From CBEULR01 sp965544035 (lineage in GTDB: Bacteria > Bacillota > Desulfotomaculia > Desulfotomaculales > Desulforudaceae), in assembly GCA_965544035.1 (NCBI GenBank), contig CBEULR010000003.1, positions 127,332-191,331 of the forward strand: a DNA stretch of 64,000 nt. The letters are read 5' to 3'. The translations under genes and the position numbers were made by a program. This document shows, one piece after another, positions 43,334-51,037 of the stretch (its first letter is position 1; each line of letters opens with the position of its first letter). The notes beneath the pieces were generated by a model, which worked only from the letters and a program-made list of their open reading frames with translations, was not told where the DNA came from and did not search any database.

Positions 43334-44665
43334 TCAGTATGTTGCCAGATACTGCTCAATCTCCCAGGGGTGGACCTGGACACGATAGTTTTCCCACTCA
43401 ACCGTCTTCGCCTCAACGAACTTTTCGAAGACGTGCGGACCAAGTGCCTCCTTCAGCATCGCCGAAGACTTCAGCTCACTCAGGGCTTCTTCCAGGCTGC
43501 CGGGCATCCTGGGAATGTGCCGTTCATCCAGCTGGGTATCGGTCAAGTGATAGATGTTGGTTTCGGTCATTTCCGGCGGGTCGATCTTGTTCTTGATTCC
43601 ATCCAGGCCGGCAGACAGCATACCGGTCAGCGCCAGGTATGGATTGCACGCCGGGTCCGGATTACGCAACTCGACGCGGGTGGACAAACCGCGCTTCGAC
43701 GGAATCCTGATCAAGGCACTCCGGTTTCCCTTGGCCCACGCGACATACACCGGAGCTTCGTAACCGGGTACAAGGCGCTTATAGGAATTAACCGTGGAGT
43801 TGGTCAGCGCCGCCAGATGGCGGGCGTGCTTCAACAGTCCGCCGACGTACCACCGAAGGGTCTGGCTCAAACCGTCGGGTTGGGACGGATCGGCGAAGGC
43901 GTTTTCCCCCTTGGCGAAAAGCGATTGGTTCATGTGCATTCCTGAACCGTTGATTCCGAAGATCGGCTTCGGCATAAACGTGGCGTGCAGGCCGTGTCGC
44001 CGGGCAAGCGTGCGGACCACAAACTTGAAGGTGACGATCTTGTCCGCGACATCCAGCGCGTCCGCATACTTAAAGTCGATCTCGTGCTGTCCCGGAGCGA
44101 CCTCATGGTGGGAGGCCTCAACCTCAAAGCCCATTCCCTCAAGCGCCAGGACCATTTCACGGCGGGCGTTCTCACCCTGGTCGATAGGTGACAGATCAAA
44201 GTACCCGGCCCGGTCATGCGTGTCGAGAAGCGGTCTTCCGTTCTGATCGACGTGAAACAGAAAGAACTCCATTTCGGGGCCGACATACATCGTGTACCCC
44301 ATACTGCGGGCTTCGGCCAAGACCCGCTTCAGCGTATTCCGGGGGCAGCCTTGAAACGGTGTGCCGTCCGGGTTATAAACGTCACAGATCAGGCGGGCAA
44401 CCGCGCCGTCCCGCGGCCGCCAGGGAAAGACCGCAAAGGTTCGCGGATCGGGCCTGAGGTACATATCGGATTCTTCAATACGGGCAAAACCGTGAATCGA
44501 AGAACCGTCGAACATCAGTTCGCCGTCCAGGGCCTTTTCCAGCTGTTCCAGCGGAATGGCCACGTTTTTCAATACCCCCATAATGTCTGTGAACTGCAGT
44601 CGCACAAATTTGACTCCAAACTCGCGAGCCTTTTCCATAATCTCCTGTTTGGCGGTACGATCCAT
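43334..44665 (-). CDS. glnA: Glutamine synthetase type I (active form)
   Basis: The 443-residue length is that of the GSI-alpha subtype. All catalytic motifs are present: LMFDGSSIHGF, GPEMEFFLF, HHEVAPGQHEI, NGSGMHMNQSL, PGYEAPVYVAW with the catalytic Glu, and TRVELRNPDPACNPYLA. It makes glutamine from glutamate, ammonium and ATP. No adenylylation loop Tyr motif was seen, as expected for the alpha subtype. It lies between the ANTAR regulator and the glutamate synthase genes and has a structured leader with a terminator. Confidence 0.96.
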   Translation of the reverse strand: MDRTAKQEIMEKAREFGVKFVRLQFTDIMGVLKNVAIPLEQLEKALDGELMFDGSSIHGFARIEESDMYLRPDPRTFAVFPWRPRDGAVARLICDVYNPDGTPFQGCPRNTLKRVLAEARSMGYTMYVGPEMEFFLFHVDQNGRPLLDTHDRAGYFDLSPIDQGENARREMVLALEGMGFEVEASHHEVAPGQHEIDFKYADALDVADKIVTFKFVVRTLARRHGLHATFMPKPIFGINGSGMHMNQSLFAKGENAFADPSQPDGLSQTLRWYVGGLLKHARHLAALTNSTVNSYKRLVPGYEAPVYVAWAKGNRSALIRIPSKRGLSTRVELRNPDPACNPYLALTGMLSAGLDGIKNKIDPPEMTETNIYHLTDTQLDERHIPRMPGSLEEALSELKSSAMLKEALGPHVFEKFVEAKTVEWENYRVQVHPWEIEQYLATY

Positions 44666-44738
44666 TGATAATCCTCCTTATCTGGTTTTCAAGACGGTGA
44701 ATCACATTACTAACACGCAGACATCGCATCACCTCAAA

Positions 44739-44825
44739 ATAAACAAACCTTCAAAGACGGGGCTCCGTTTTCAAGCGGAACCGGTCCTTGAAGGCGCCAT
44801 CGCCGTTGCGGCACCACAGTGTGCC
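44739..44825 (-). promoter_or_regulatory. ANTAR-type attenuator leader of glnA
   Basis: On the minus strand: a perfect 5-bp hairpin GGCAC-ACTGTG-GTGCC (44825-44810) whose hexaloop has A at position 1 and G at position 4, the ANTAR-binding signature; five bases later GGC-GATGGC-GCC (44804-44793); then a terminator-like fold with outer arms CCTTCAA (44794-44788) and TTGAAGG (44754-44748), followed by TTTGTTTATTTT. The second hairpin abuts the terminator arm. Binding by the ANTAR protein encoded just upstream would favour read-through into glnA. Confidence 0.65.
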
Positions 44826-44842
44826 GTTGATTATCTGATCTG

Positions 44843-45421
44843 CTACATATTGTGCGTGAGAATGATGGCCTCGGCCACGGCACGCATAGATATGCGGCGG
44901 TTCATACTCTGTTTTTGAATGCGTCTAAAGGCCTCATTTTCACTCAATCCCAGATTCGACATCAGGATTCCCTTGGCTCTGTCCACTACCTTTCGCGTTT
45001 CCAGTTTGTCCTTGAGCACCTGGATCTCGTTTTCCAAGGCGACGACTTCGGCATACTTGGCCCTGGCCACCTCCACCGCCGCAACTATCGCCACCTCGTC
45101 CACGGGCTTGACCAACAACCCGTACACGTGCGCGGCAACCGCCTTCTCCATTAGGTCCTGGCGATGAGTGCCCGACATTAGAATCACGGGCGCCAGTTTA
45201 TCGCTGTGGACAATGGTTGCCAACTCCAATCCGGTCATACCGGGTAACACCGCTTCGGCCAGAACGATATCCGGCTGTCTGTCGCGAATGATCTTCAGGC
45301 CGGTGATGCCGTCCTCGGCCTCACCAACCACCATCAGGCCGGCCTTGGTTAAAGTGGTCTTGATGTTCTTACGGCCAAGGGTGTTCCCATCTACCAGAAC
45401 TACACGCTGCTGTCCGGTCAA
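44843..45421 (-). CDS. ANTAR-domain RNA-binding antiterminator with degenerate receiver
   Basis: A 192-residue protein: receiver-like domain (1-120), coiled linker, and C-terminal ANTAR domain (RAKGILMSNLGLSENEAFRR and ISMRAVAEAIILT). In the receiver the usual phospho-acceptor Asp is Glu (IVLAEAVLPGM) and the acidic pair at the end of strand 1 is VLVDGNT, so phosphorylation is unlikely; Glu may mimic it. ANTAR proteins bind paired hexaloop hairpins to prevent termination. TTG 45421 has AGGAGG 9 bases upstream. Position upstream of glnA points to control of glutamine synthesis. Confidence 0.9.
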   Translation of the reverse strand: MTGQQRVVLVDGNTLGRKNIKTTLTKAGLMVVGEAEDGITGLKIIRDRQPDIVLAEAVLPGMTGLELATIVHSDKLAPVILMSGTHRQDLMEKAVAAHVYGLLVKPVDEVAIVAAVEVARAKYAEVVALENEIQVLKDKLETRKVVDRAKGILMSNLGLSENEAFRRIQKQSMNRRISMRAVAEAIILTHNM

Positions 45422-45441
45422 AACCGCTAGACCTCCTCTCA

Positions 45442-45536
45442 AAAAACAAGCCCTCATCAGTGGACAACCTCCGGCATATCGCCGCAGCCGCTGATTGAGG
45501 GCATCATTGCCGCTCCGGGGTACTTCGCCGTACCCG
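45442..45536 (-). promoter_or_regulatory. ANTAR-type attenuator leader of the ANTAR gene itself
   Basis: On the minus strand: hairpin GGGTAC-GGCGAA-GTACCC (45536-45519), two bases later hairpin GAG(C)GGC-AATGAT-GCCCTC (45516-45498) with A1 and G4 in the loop, whose 3' arm GCCCTC is also the start of a terminator arm GCCCTCAATCAG (45503-45492) that pairs with CTGATGAGGGC (45461-45451) and is followed by TTGTTTTTTG. Hairpin two and the terminator are mutually exclusive, so the regulator can control its own synthesis. Confidence 0.7.
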
Positions 45537-45611
45537 ACTATGAATCTATAATGATCACCATCATCAACTCTTGAGTTTCAAAACCCTCTGTATCGGTCAG
45601 GGATATTCCCT

Positions 45612-46940
45612 CTAGTACTTGGCAAGATACTCCTCAATCTCCCAGAGGTGGATTTGGGACTCAAACCTTGTCCATTCATCCTCTTTGTGGTGGAGATAAC
45701 GCTCCACAACCCCTTCGCCCAGCGTATCACGGATCAGTTCATCGGTTTCCAGTTCCCGCAGGGCGGCCAGCAGGTTGCGCGGCAGGCCGTTGTTTTTCAG
45801 GTGAGACCGTAGAGTGTTTAGATCGCGCTCCACGGAGTCGTTGATAAACGGCTCGGGTTGAATCCCCTGTTGCATCCCCTCCAAACCCGCCGCAATCAAC
45901 CCGGCCAGTGCCAGATACGGATTAGCGGTCGGATCAGGACTGCGCAGCATCAGCCAGACGCTTTCGCCGCTCTGTTCGGGCACGCGGAGCATGGTGGACC
46001 GGCTGTCTCTGGACCACGCGGCCAAATACGGCGAAAGCTGCCCGGGCACCATACGTTTATATGAATTGACAAGCGGGTTGGTCAGCGCCGTGAGCGCACC
46101 GCTGTGACGAATGATTCCGCCCATGAATTGCCGTGCCGTCTCGCTCAGTTCTCCCTGCCTGAAAGTGAACAGGTCCTCCCCGTCCCGGCGGAGGGAAAGC
46201 TTCAGCGTCATGCCCGAACCGCTGCGTCCCGGCAGCGGCTTCGGCATAAACGAAGCGTGCAGCCCGTGCCGCTGCGCCACAGTGCGCACCACAAACTTGA
46301 AAGTGGCGATTTTGTCTGCAATGGATACCACTTTATCCGGTTTGAGTCCGATCTCATGCTGACCGGGCGCCTCCTCGTGATGGGACGACAGCACTTCGAT
46401 TCCCATTTCCTCCAGGGTCAGCACCATGTCCCGGCGGGCATTCTCGCCGAAGTCAACTGGTGAGAGGTCACAGTAGCCGGCACGGTCATGGCTCTCCAGC
46501 TTCGGCCGGCCTTGCTCATCGGTGTGCAGCAGAAAGAACTCGATTTCCACACCGGCCATCAGTTCAAAACCCGCCTCATGCAACGCCGCAGCCGTGCGCC
46601 GCAGGACCGAACGGGAACACGCTTCAAAGGTCGATCCGTCAGGATTGCGTGCTTCGCAGATCAGCCGGGCTACCGCCCCGTCACGGGGCCGCCAGGGGAA
46701 AATCACGAAGGAAGATGGATCGGGCTGAAGCAAAACATCTTTGGACTTGCCGGGGATGTATCCTTCAATAATCGCACTGTCAAAAAGCACTCTTCCGGCC
46801 AAAGCCTGTTCCAGTTCCTCGACCGTAATCGCCACATTCTTCAAAGCGCCGAGCAGATCGGTGAGCTGCAGCCGGACAAACTTCACATTCCTTTCAGCAG
46901 CCAACACGGTGACATCTTCGGCCGTCAAAGTCTTCTGCAT
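45612..46940 (-). CDS. Glutamine synthetase-like protein lacking catalytic residues
   Basis: A 442-residue full-length GSI homologue, collinear with the glnA product. It keeps the n1 metal ligands (GVEIEFFLL, HHEEAPGQHEI) but has lost others: GMHMNQSL is GMTLKLSL (His269 to Thr), YEAPVYVAW is QLSPYLAAW (catalytic Glu327 to Leu), RVELRNPDP is WLMLRSPDP (Glu357 to Met), and Asn264 is Ser. Salmonella GS numbering. Glutamine synthesis is therefore unlikely; a regulatory or substrate-binding role is inferred. ATG 46940 is chosen; a longer frame enters the leader. Own promoter and ANTAR-type leader. Confidence 0.88.
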   Translation of the reverse strand: MQKTLTAEDVTVLAAERNVKFVRLQLTDLLGALKNVAITVEELEQALAGRVLFDSAIIEGYIPGKSKDVLLQPDPSSFVIFPWRPRDGAVARLICEARNPDGSTFEACSRSVLRRTAAALHEAGFELMAGVEIEFFLLHTDEQGRPKLESHDRAGYCDLSPVDFGENARRDMVLTLEEMGIEVLSSHHEEAPGQHEIGLKPDKVVSIADKIATFKFVVRTVAQRHGLHASFMPKPLPGRSGSGMTLKLSLRRDGEDLFTFRQGELSETARQFMGGIIRHSGALTALTNPLVNSYKRMVPGQLSPYLAAWSRDSRSTMLRVPEQSGESVWLMLRSPDPTANPYLALAGLIAAGLEGMQQGIQPEPFINDSVERDLNTLRSHLKNNGLPRNLLAALRELETDELIRDTLGEGVVERYLHHKEDEWTRFESQIHLWEIEEYLAKY

Positions 46941-46963
46941 CGGATTAAAGTACCTCCCTAAAC

Positions 46964-47022
46964 ACAAAAACGTCCCTTGGAAACACCGCAAAGCAGGATT
47001 TCCAAAGGGACGTCGTTGCCCC
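46964..47022 (-). promoter_or_regulatory. ANTAR-type attenuator leader of the GS-like gene
   Basis: On the minus strand: hairpin GGGGC-AACGAC-GTCCC (47022-47007), hexaloop with A1 and G4, whose 3' arm GTCCC is part of the terminator arm ACGTCCCTTTGGAAA (47013-46999). That arm pairs with TTTCCAAGGGACGT (46983-46970), followed by TTTTTG. The terminator ends 24 bases before the start codon. Only one hexaloop hairpin was found here. Confidence 0.68.
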
Positions 47023-47046
47023 GGATTCACTGTATTTGACTGTATT

Positions 47047-47075
47047 ATTATAGATCGACGGGTCGAGAGTTGCAA
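47047..47075 (-). promoter_or_regulatory. Promoter of the GS-like gene
   Basis: Minus-strand TTGCAA (47075-47070) and a perfect TATAAT (47052-47047) are 17 bases apart. The leader would be about 100 bases. Confidence 0.7.
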
Positions 47076-47220
47076 CCCCTATTACAGCAAATCTCACAAG
47101 TATACAGAATACTATCCCCGGTCGCCCGGGCATTCTTAATGGCCCATGTTATTACCACATTCATTACCACTATTCACGAGTTGTTGCCACGTTTTCGCCA
47201 GACCGCATTACGCCCGTTTA

Positions 47221-49050
47221 CTACTCCACCGTGACGCTCTTGGCCAGATTCCTGGGAGTATCAACCGAGCAACCTCTGGCGACGGCGGCATAATAGGCGA
47301 ACAGCTGCAGCGGGATAACCGAGAGGATCGGAGCCAAAACCGCATGGGTGGCCGGCAGATAGAAGACCTGGTCGGCGACCTCTTCAATCTCGGTGAAGCC
47401 TTCGACGGCCACGGCAGTCACTTCGGCGCCGCGGGCCTTCACTTCCTTGATGTTGCTGACGGTCTTGTCAAACAGGTCGGGCTGAGTGGCCAGGGCGATG
47501 ACCGGCACACCCTCGACGATCAGGGCCAGCGTACCGTGCTTCATTTCGCCGGCGGCGTAAGCCTCGGCGTGGATATAGGAGATCTCCTTGAGCTTCAGAC
47601 TGCCTTCCATAGCCACAGCGTAGTCCAAGCCGCGTCCGAGGAAGAACAGACATTCTCTTTCCTTATAGCGATTGGCGATTTCGGCAACCTGCTGAGACCG
47701 TTTGAGCAGGGTTTCGATATGTTTGGGCAGGTTTTTCAGCGACTGCAGGATTGCCGCTTGCTCGTCCTGGGACAGCGTCTCCTGTTGTTCAGCCAGCCAG
47801 ACGGCCAGCAGGTAGAAAGCGGTGAGCTGGGTGATGTAGGCCTTGGTAGAGGCTACGGCGATCTCCGGTCCGGCCCAGGTGTAGATGACATCGTCGGCCT
47901 CGCGGGCAACCGAACTGCCGACCACGTTGGTGATGGCGATAACGTGCGCGCCGCGCCGGCGGGCTTCACGCAGGGCGGCACGGGTGTCGGCGGTCTCTCC
48001 GGACTGGCTGACGACGATCACCAGATCACCGGAGCTGATGATCGGGTCACGGTAGCGAAACTCGGAGGCGATGTCGACCTCGACCGGGATGCGGGCCAGT
48101 TTTTCAATAACGTACTTGCCGACGACACCGGCGTGGTAAGCCGTACCGCAGGCGGTGATGAAGATTTTGCGCAGGTTCTTGACCAGGGACCTGTCGATGC
48201 TAAGCTCGTCAAAAACAACATGCTGTTCGGATTCATCAATACGACCGCGCAGGGTTTCCCGGACAGCCGTGGGCTGCTCGTTGATCTCCTTCAGCATGAA
48301 GTGGTCGTAGCCGCTCTTCTCGGCCTGTTCGGCCTCCCAGTTCACGTAAAAGACTTCCTTGTTCACAGAAGCGCCCTTCTTGTCACATACCGCGATGCCG
48401 CCGGGAGTAACGTCGGCCACTTCCCCGTCGTCCAACAGGTAGGTGTCACGGGTGTGGGTCAGAAGGGCCGGGATGTCGGAGGCAATGAAGTTCTCCTCCT
48501 GCCCCAGGCCGAGCACCAGCGGGCTGTCCTGGCGGGCCGCCAGGATGCGGCCGGGCTCATCGTGGCAGACGGCAAGAATGGCGTAACTGCCTTCGACCTG
48601 ATCCAGCGTCTTCAGCAGGGCGGTCTTAAGATCGCCCCGGTAATAATGCTCAATCATATGCGGCAGGACTTCGGTGTCGGTCCCCGAGGTGAAGACGTGA
48701 CCCTCGGCCTGCAGCCACTGCCGCAGTTTGATGTAGTTTTCGATAATCCCATTATGCACGACGGCAATGCGACCGGTGCAGTCAACGTGGGGGTGGGCAT
48801 TGTCGTCGGTGGGGGCACCGTGGGTGGCCCACCGGGTATGCCCTATGCCGGCGGTCGAGGAGAAGCTCCCACCGTTGATCACTTCCTCCAGCACGCTGAG
48901 CATTCCGGCCTTTTTCTTCAGGGTCAGCCCGCCGTTTTCGTAGATCACGATGCCGGCCGAGTCATAACCCCGGTACTCAAGCCGCCTCAGTCCCTCGATC
49001 AGGATCGGGACGGCCGGTCGTTTTCCCGTGTAACCTACAATGCCACACAT
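47221..49050 (-). CDS. glmS: Glutamine-fructose-6-phosphate aminotransferase GlmS, full length
   Basis: The 609-residue enzyme has the class II glutaminase domain starting MCGIVGYTGKRPAVPIL (Cys1 nucleophile) with RGYDSAG and GHTRWATHG, then two SIS domains (CGTAYHAG, SQSGETADT, ASTKAYITQL) and the family C-terminus PRNLAKSVTVE. It makes glucosamine-6-phosphate for cell-wall precursors. ATG 49050 has AGGAGG 9 bases upstream and restores Cys at position 2. Transcribed after its own ribozyme and downstream of glmM and a glutaminase-less paralogue. Confidence 0.97.
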   Translation of the reverse strand: MCGIVGYTGKRPAVPILIEGLRRLEYRGYDSAGIVIYENGGLTLKKKAGMLSVLEEVINGGSFSSTAGIGHTRWATHGAPTDDNAHPHVDCTGRIAVVHNGIIENYIKLRQWLQAEGHVFTSGTDTEVLPHMIEHYYRGDLKTALLKTLDQVEGSYAILAVCHDEPGRILAARQDSPLVLGLGQEENFIASDIPALLTHTRDTYLLDDGEVADVTPGGIAVCDKKGASVNKEVFYVNWEAEQAEKSGYDHFMLKEINEQPTAVRETLRGRIDESEQHVVFDELSIDRSLVKNLRKIFITACGTAYHAGVVGKYVIEKLARIPVEVDIASEFRYRDPIISSGDLVIVVSQSGETADTRAALREARRRGAHVIAITNVVGSSVAREADDVIYTWAGPEIAVASTKAYITQLTAFYLLAVWLAEQQETLSQDEQAAILQSLKNLPKHIETLLKRSQQVAEIANRYKERECLFFLGRGLDYAVAMEGSLKLKEISYIHAEAYAAGEMKHGTLALIVEGVPVIALATQPDLFDKTVSNIKEVKARGAEVTAVAVEGFTEIEEVADQVFYLPATHAVLAPILSVIPLQLFAYYAAVARGCSVDTPRNLAKSVTVE

Positions 49051-49111
49051 TTGAGGAACCTCCTTGGTGCCGGGGCAGTACACCGCTCCAAGCACAGCCC
49101 CAAAATAGAAA

Positions 49112-49132
49112 ATGCCGGCCTAAGCACGGCAT
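49112..49132 (-). terminator. Hairpin between ribozyme and glmS
   Basis: Minus-strand ATGCCG / CGGCAT stem with a 9-base loop, followed by TTTTCTATTTT. It could be an attenuator in the glmS leader; a matching hairpin lies at 50686-50712. Confidence 0.5.
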
Positions 49133-49203
49133 GTTGTTGCAAAGCCAACCCCAGGGGCACAATTTGACCCCGGAAAATGGCACAGAAAACCCTTACTTGC
49201 CTA

Positions 49204-49405
49204 GCCTTCCGGTCACCTGGCACCCTTTGTCCCGGCGGTTGCCCTCCGGTTTTGTAGTACCGTTCACGGCCGTGACCGAAGCCGGGAGGCACCCGCCGAA
49301 GACTTCGATGAACCTCCCCCTCGTCACCCGGCACTCAATTCGAAGTACAAAACGTATGTTCCAATCGATACCTATGCCTTTCGAATTGAGTGCCGGGTCT
49401 GGCGC
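49204..49405 (-). ncRNA. glmS ribozyme, copy upstream of full-length glmS
   Basis: The minus strand reads AAGCGCCAGACCCGGCACTC, closes P1 with GAGTGCCGGG and continues with TGACGAGGGGGAGGTTCATC, TTCGGCGGGTGCCTCCCGGC and TCACGGCCGTGAACGGTACT, which follow the glmS catalytic RNA core. Self-cleavage is expected between positions 49406 and 49405 (A/G) when glucosamine-6-phosphate is the cofactor. The P1 arm is long. It lies in the leader of glmS and should lower its mRNA when the product is abundant. Confidence 0.93.
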
Positions 49406-49502
49406 TTGATATTCAGTTTTACTGGATTCCTTTTACGGGGGCAACAGAGAGACGGCTGTTACCCCCGTGGTAATCACCTTTGTCGCAGACCGCTCAACCG
49501 TC

Positions 49503-50648
49503 TTACTCTACCGTCACGGCTTTGGTCAGGTTCCGCGGATTATCGACCGGACAGCCGCGGGCGACGGCAGCGTAGTAGGCAAAAAGCTGCAGCGGAACGA
49601 CGGCCGGAATGGGTGCCAGGAGCGGATTCACGGGCGGCAGGTAGATAACGTGGTCGCCCAGATTCCCCACGGCGTCCTGCCCCCGGAGGGTGATCGTGAT
49701 CACCCGGCCGCCGCGGGTCCGCACATCCCGGATGATACCCATGGCCTTGTCAAAAAGGCTGGGCTGGGTGGCCAGCACGACCACCGGCACGCCTTCACTC
49801 ACGAGTGCCAGCGGCCCGTGCCTGAACTCACCGGCCGGGAAAGCCTCGGCATGGACGTATGAAGTCTCCTTCAACTTGAGGTTGCCCTCAAGAGCAGTCC
49901 CGTAGTCCAGATTCCGCCCGAGGAAGAAAACGCTGTCGTTTTGCGCATAACGCTCGGCCAGTGCGGCAACCTTAGAGGCATCGCCCAGAATAAGGGTCAA
50001 AGCGCTATCGATATTCCGCAAAGCCTGCAAAATCGCCGCCTGTTCATCCTCCGGGAGGGTACCCCGCTCCCCGGCCAGCCGGACCGCCAGCAGGTAAAAA
50101 ACCGCCAGCTGGGCCGTGTAGGCCTTGGTAGAGGCAATCGCAATCTCCGGCCCGGCATGGGTATAGATCACGTGGTCGGCCTCGCGGGAAATCGAACTGC
50201 CAACTACATTGGTGATCGCGATGATGCGGGCACCGCGCCGGTGTGCCTCACGCATGGCCGCCCGGGTATCGGCGGTTTCGCCCGACTGGCTGACCACCAG
50301 CAGCAGGTCGCCGGGGCCGATCAGCGGATCACGGCAGCAGAATTCGGAAGCAACGTCGATTTCCACCGGAATGCCGGCCAGCTTCTCGATGAGGTACTTC
50401 CCGGTCATGCCGGCGTGATAGGCAGTGCCACAGGCAGTGATAAAAACACGGTTCAGACCCCGGACATAGGCGGGATCCAGATCAAGCTCTTCAAAAACGA
50501 CCCGCCGGCCGGACTCATCGATTCGGCCGTTCAGGATGTCACGCAACACGCGGGGCTGCTCGTATATCTCTTTCAGCATGAAGTGTGCGTAGCCGCCCTT
50601 TTCGTCCTGCTCGGCCCGACAACCGACGCTCTGAGCGATACCAGACAT
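49503..50648 (-). CDS. GlmS paralogue without glutaminase domain (SIS domains only)
   Basis: A 381-residue protein that begins MSGIAQSVGCRAEQDEKGG and then aligns with GlmS from the linker to the end, so about 230 residues of glutaminase are missing. The first residues resemble GlmS MCGI with Cys replaced by Ser, suggesting an internal deletion. Both SIS domains are complete (CGTAYHAG, SQSGETADT, ASTKAYTAQL, C-terminal NLTKAVTVE), so sugar-phosphate isomerisation or ammonia-dependent synthesis is possible. ATG 50648 has AAGGAGG 14 bases upstream. Preceded by its own glmS ribozyme. Confidence 0.88.
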   Translation of the reverse strand: MSGIAQSVGCRAEQDEKGGYAHFMLKEIYEQPRVLRDILNGRIDESGRRVVFEELDLDPAYVRGLNRVFITACGTAYHAGMTGKYLIEKLAGIPVEIDVASEFCCRDPLIGPGDLLLVVSQSGETADTRAAMREAHRRGARIIAITNVVGSSISREADHVIYTHAGPEIAIASTKAYTAQLAVFYLLAVRLAGERGTLPEDEQAAILQALRNIDSALTLILGDASKVAALAERYAQNDSVFFLGRNLDYGTALEGNLKLKETSYVHAEAFPAGEFRHGPLALVSEGVPVVVLATQPSLFDKAMGIIRDVRTRGGRVITITLRGQDAVGNLGDHVIYLPPVNPLLAPIPAVVPLQLFAYYAAVARGCPVDNPRNLTKAVTVE

Positions 50649-50685
50649 ATTCTAGAGAGATACCTCCTTAAAGAATCACAAACAT

Positions 50686-50712
50686 AAGTGCCGGCCCAAA
50701 AGCACGGCACTT
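50686..50712 (-). terminator. Hairpin between ribozyme and the glmS paralogue
   Basis: Minus-strand AAGTGCCG / CGGCACTT, an 8-bp perfect stem with an 11-base loop, followed by ATGTTTGTG. Counterpart of the hairpin at 49112. Confidence 0.45.
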
Positions 50713-50775
50713 ATTCAGGATGATACCCTTTCGAGGGCACAGACCAACCCCTGACAGCAAACCCATTTTGCTTTT

Positions 50776-50977
50776 GCCTTCCGGTCACCTGGCACCTTTT
50801 GTCCCGGCGGTTACCCGCCGGATTTGTAGTACCGTTCACGGCCGTGACCGAAGCCGGGAGGCACCCGCCGAAAACTTCGATTAACCTCCCCCTCGTCACC
50901 CGGCACTCAACTTGAATGGCATAAGTATCAATTAAAACATACTTTTTGTACTTCAAGTTGAGTGCCGGGTCCGGCGC
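50776..50977 (-). ncRNA. glmS ribozyme, copy upstream of the glutaminase-less paralogue
   Basis: The minus strand reads AAGCGCCGGACCCGGCACTC and repeats the core of the first ribozyme nearly base for base (TGACGAGGGGGAGGTTAATC, TTCGGCGGGTGCCTCCCGGC, TCACGGCCGTGAACGGTACT). The P1 loop differs and pairs differently, and one P3-region segment varies (GGCGGGTAACCGCC). Predicted cleavage lies between 50978 and 50977. Core conservation suggests that both copies are functional. Confidence 0.92.
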
Positions 50978-51037
50978 TTGGTATTCAGTTCAGTAGGCCC
51001 GTCGTTGTGTCCTAAGCCGAATCCATCACCTCCTTCA

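Noticed and set aside
46964..47040. T-box in the leader of the GS-like gene
   Set aside because: The terminator CGTCCC...GGGACG looks T-box-like, but the AGGGTGG-N-ACCGCG motif and a stem I are absent and the leader is only about 100 bases.
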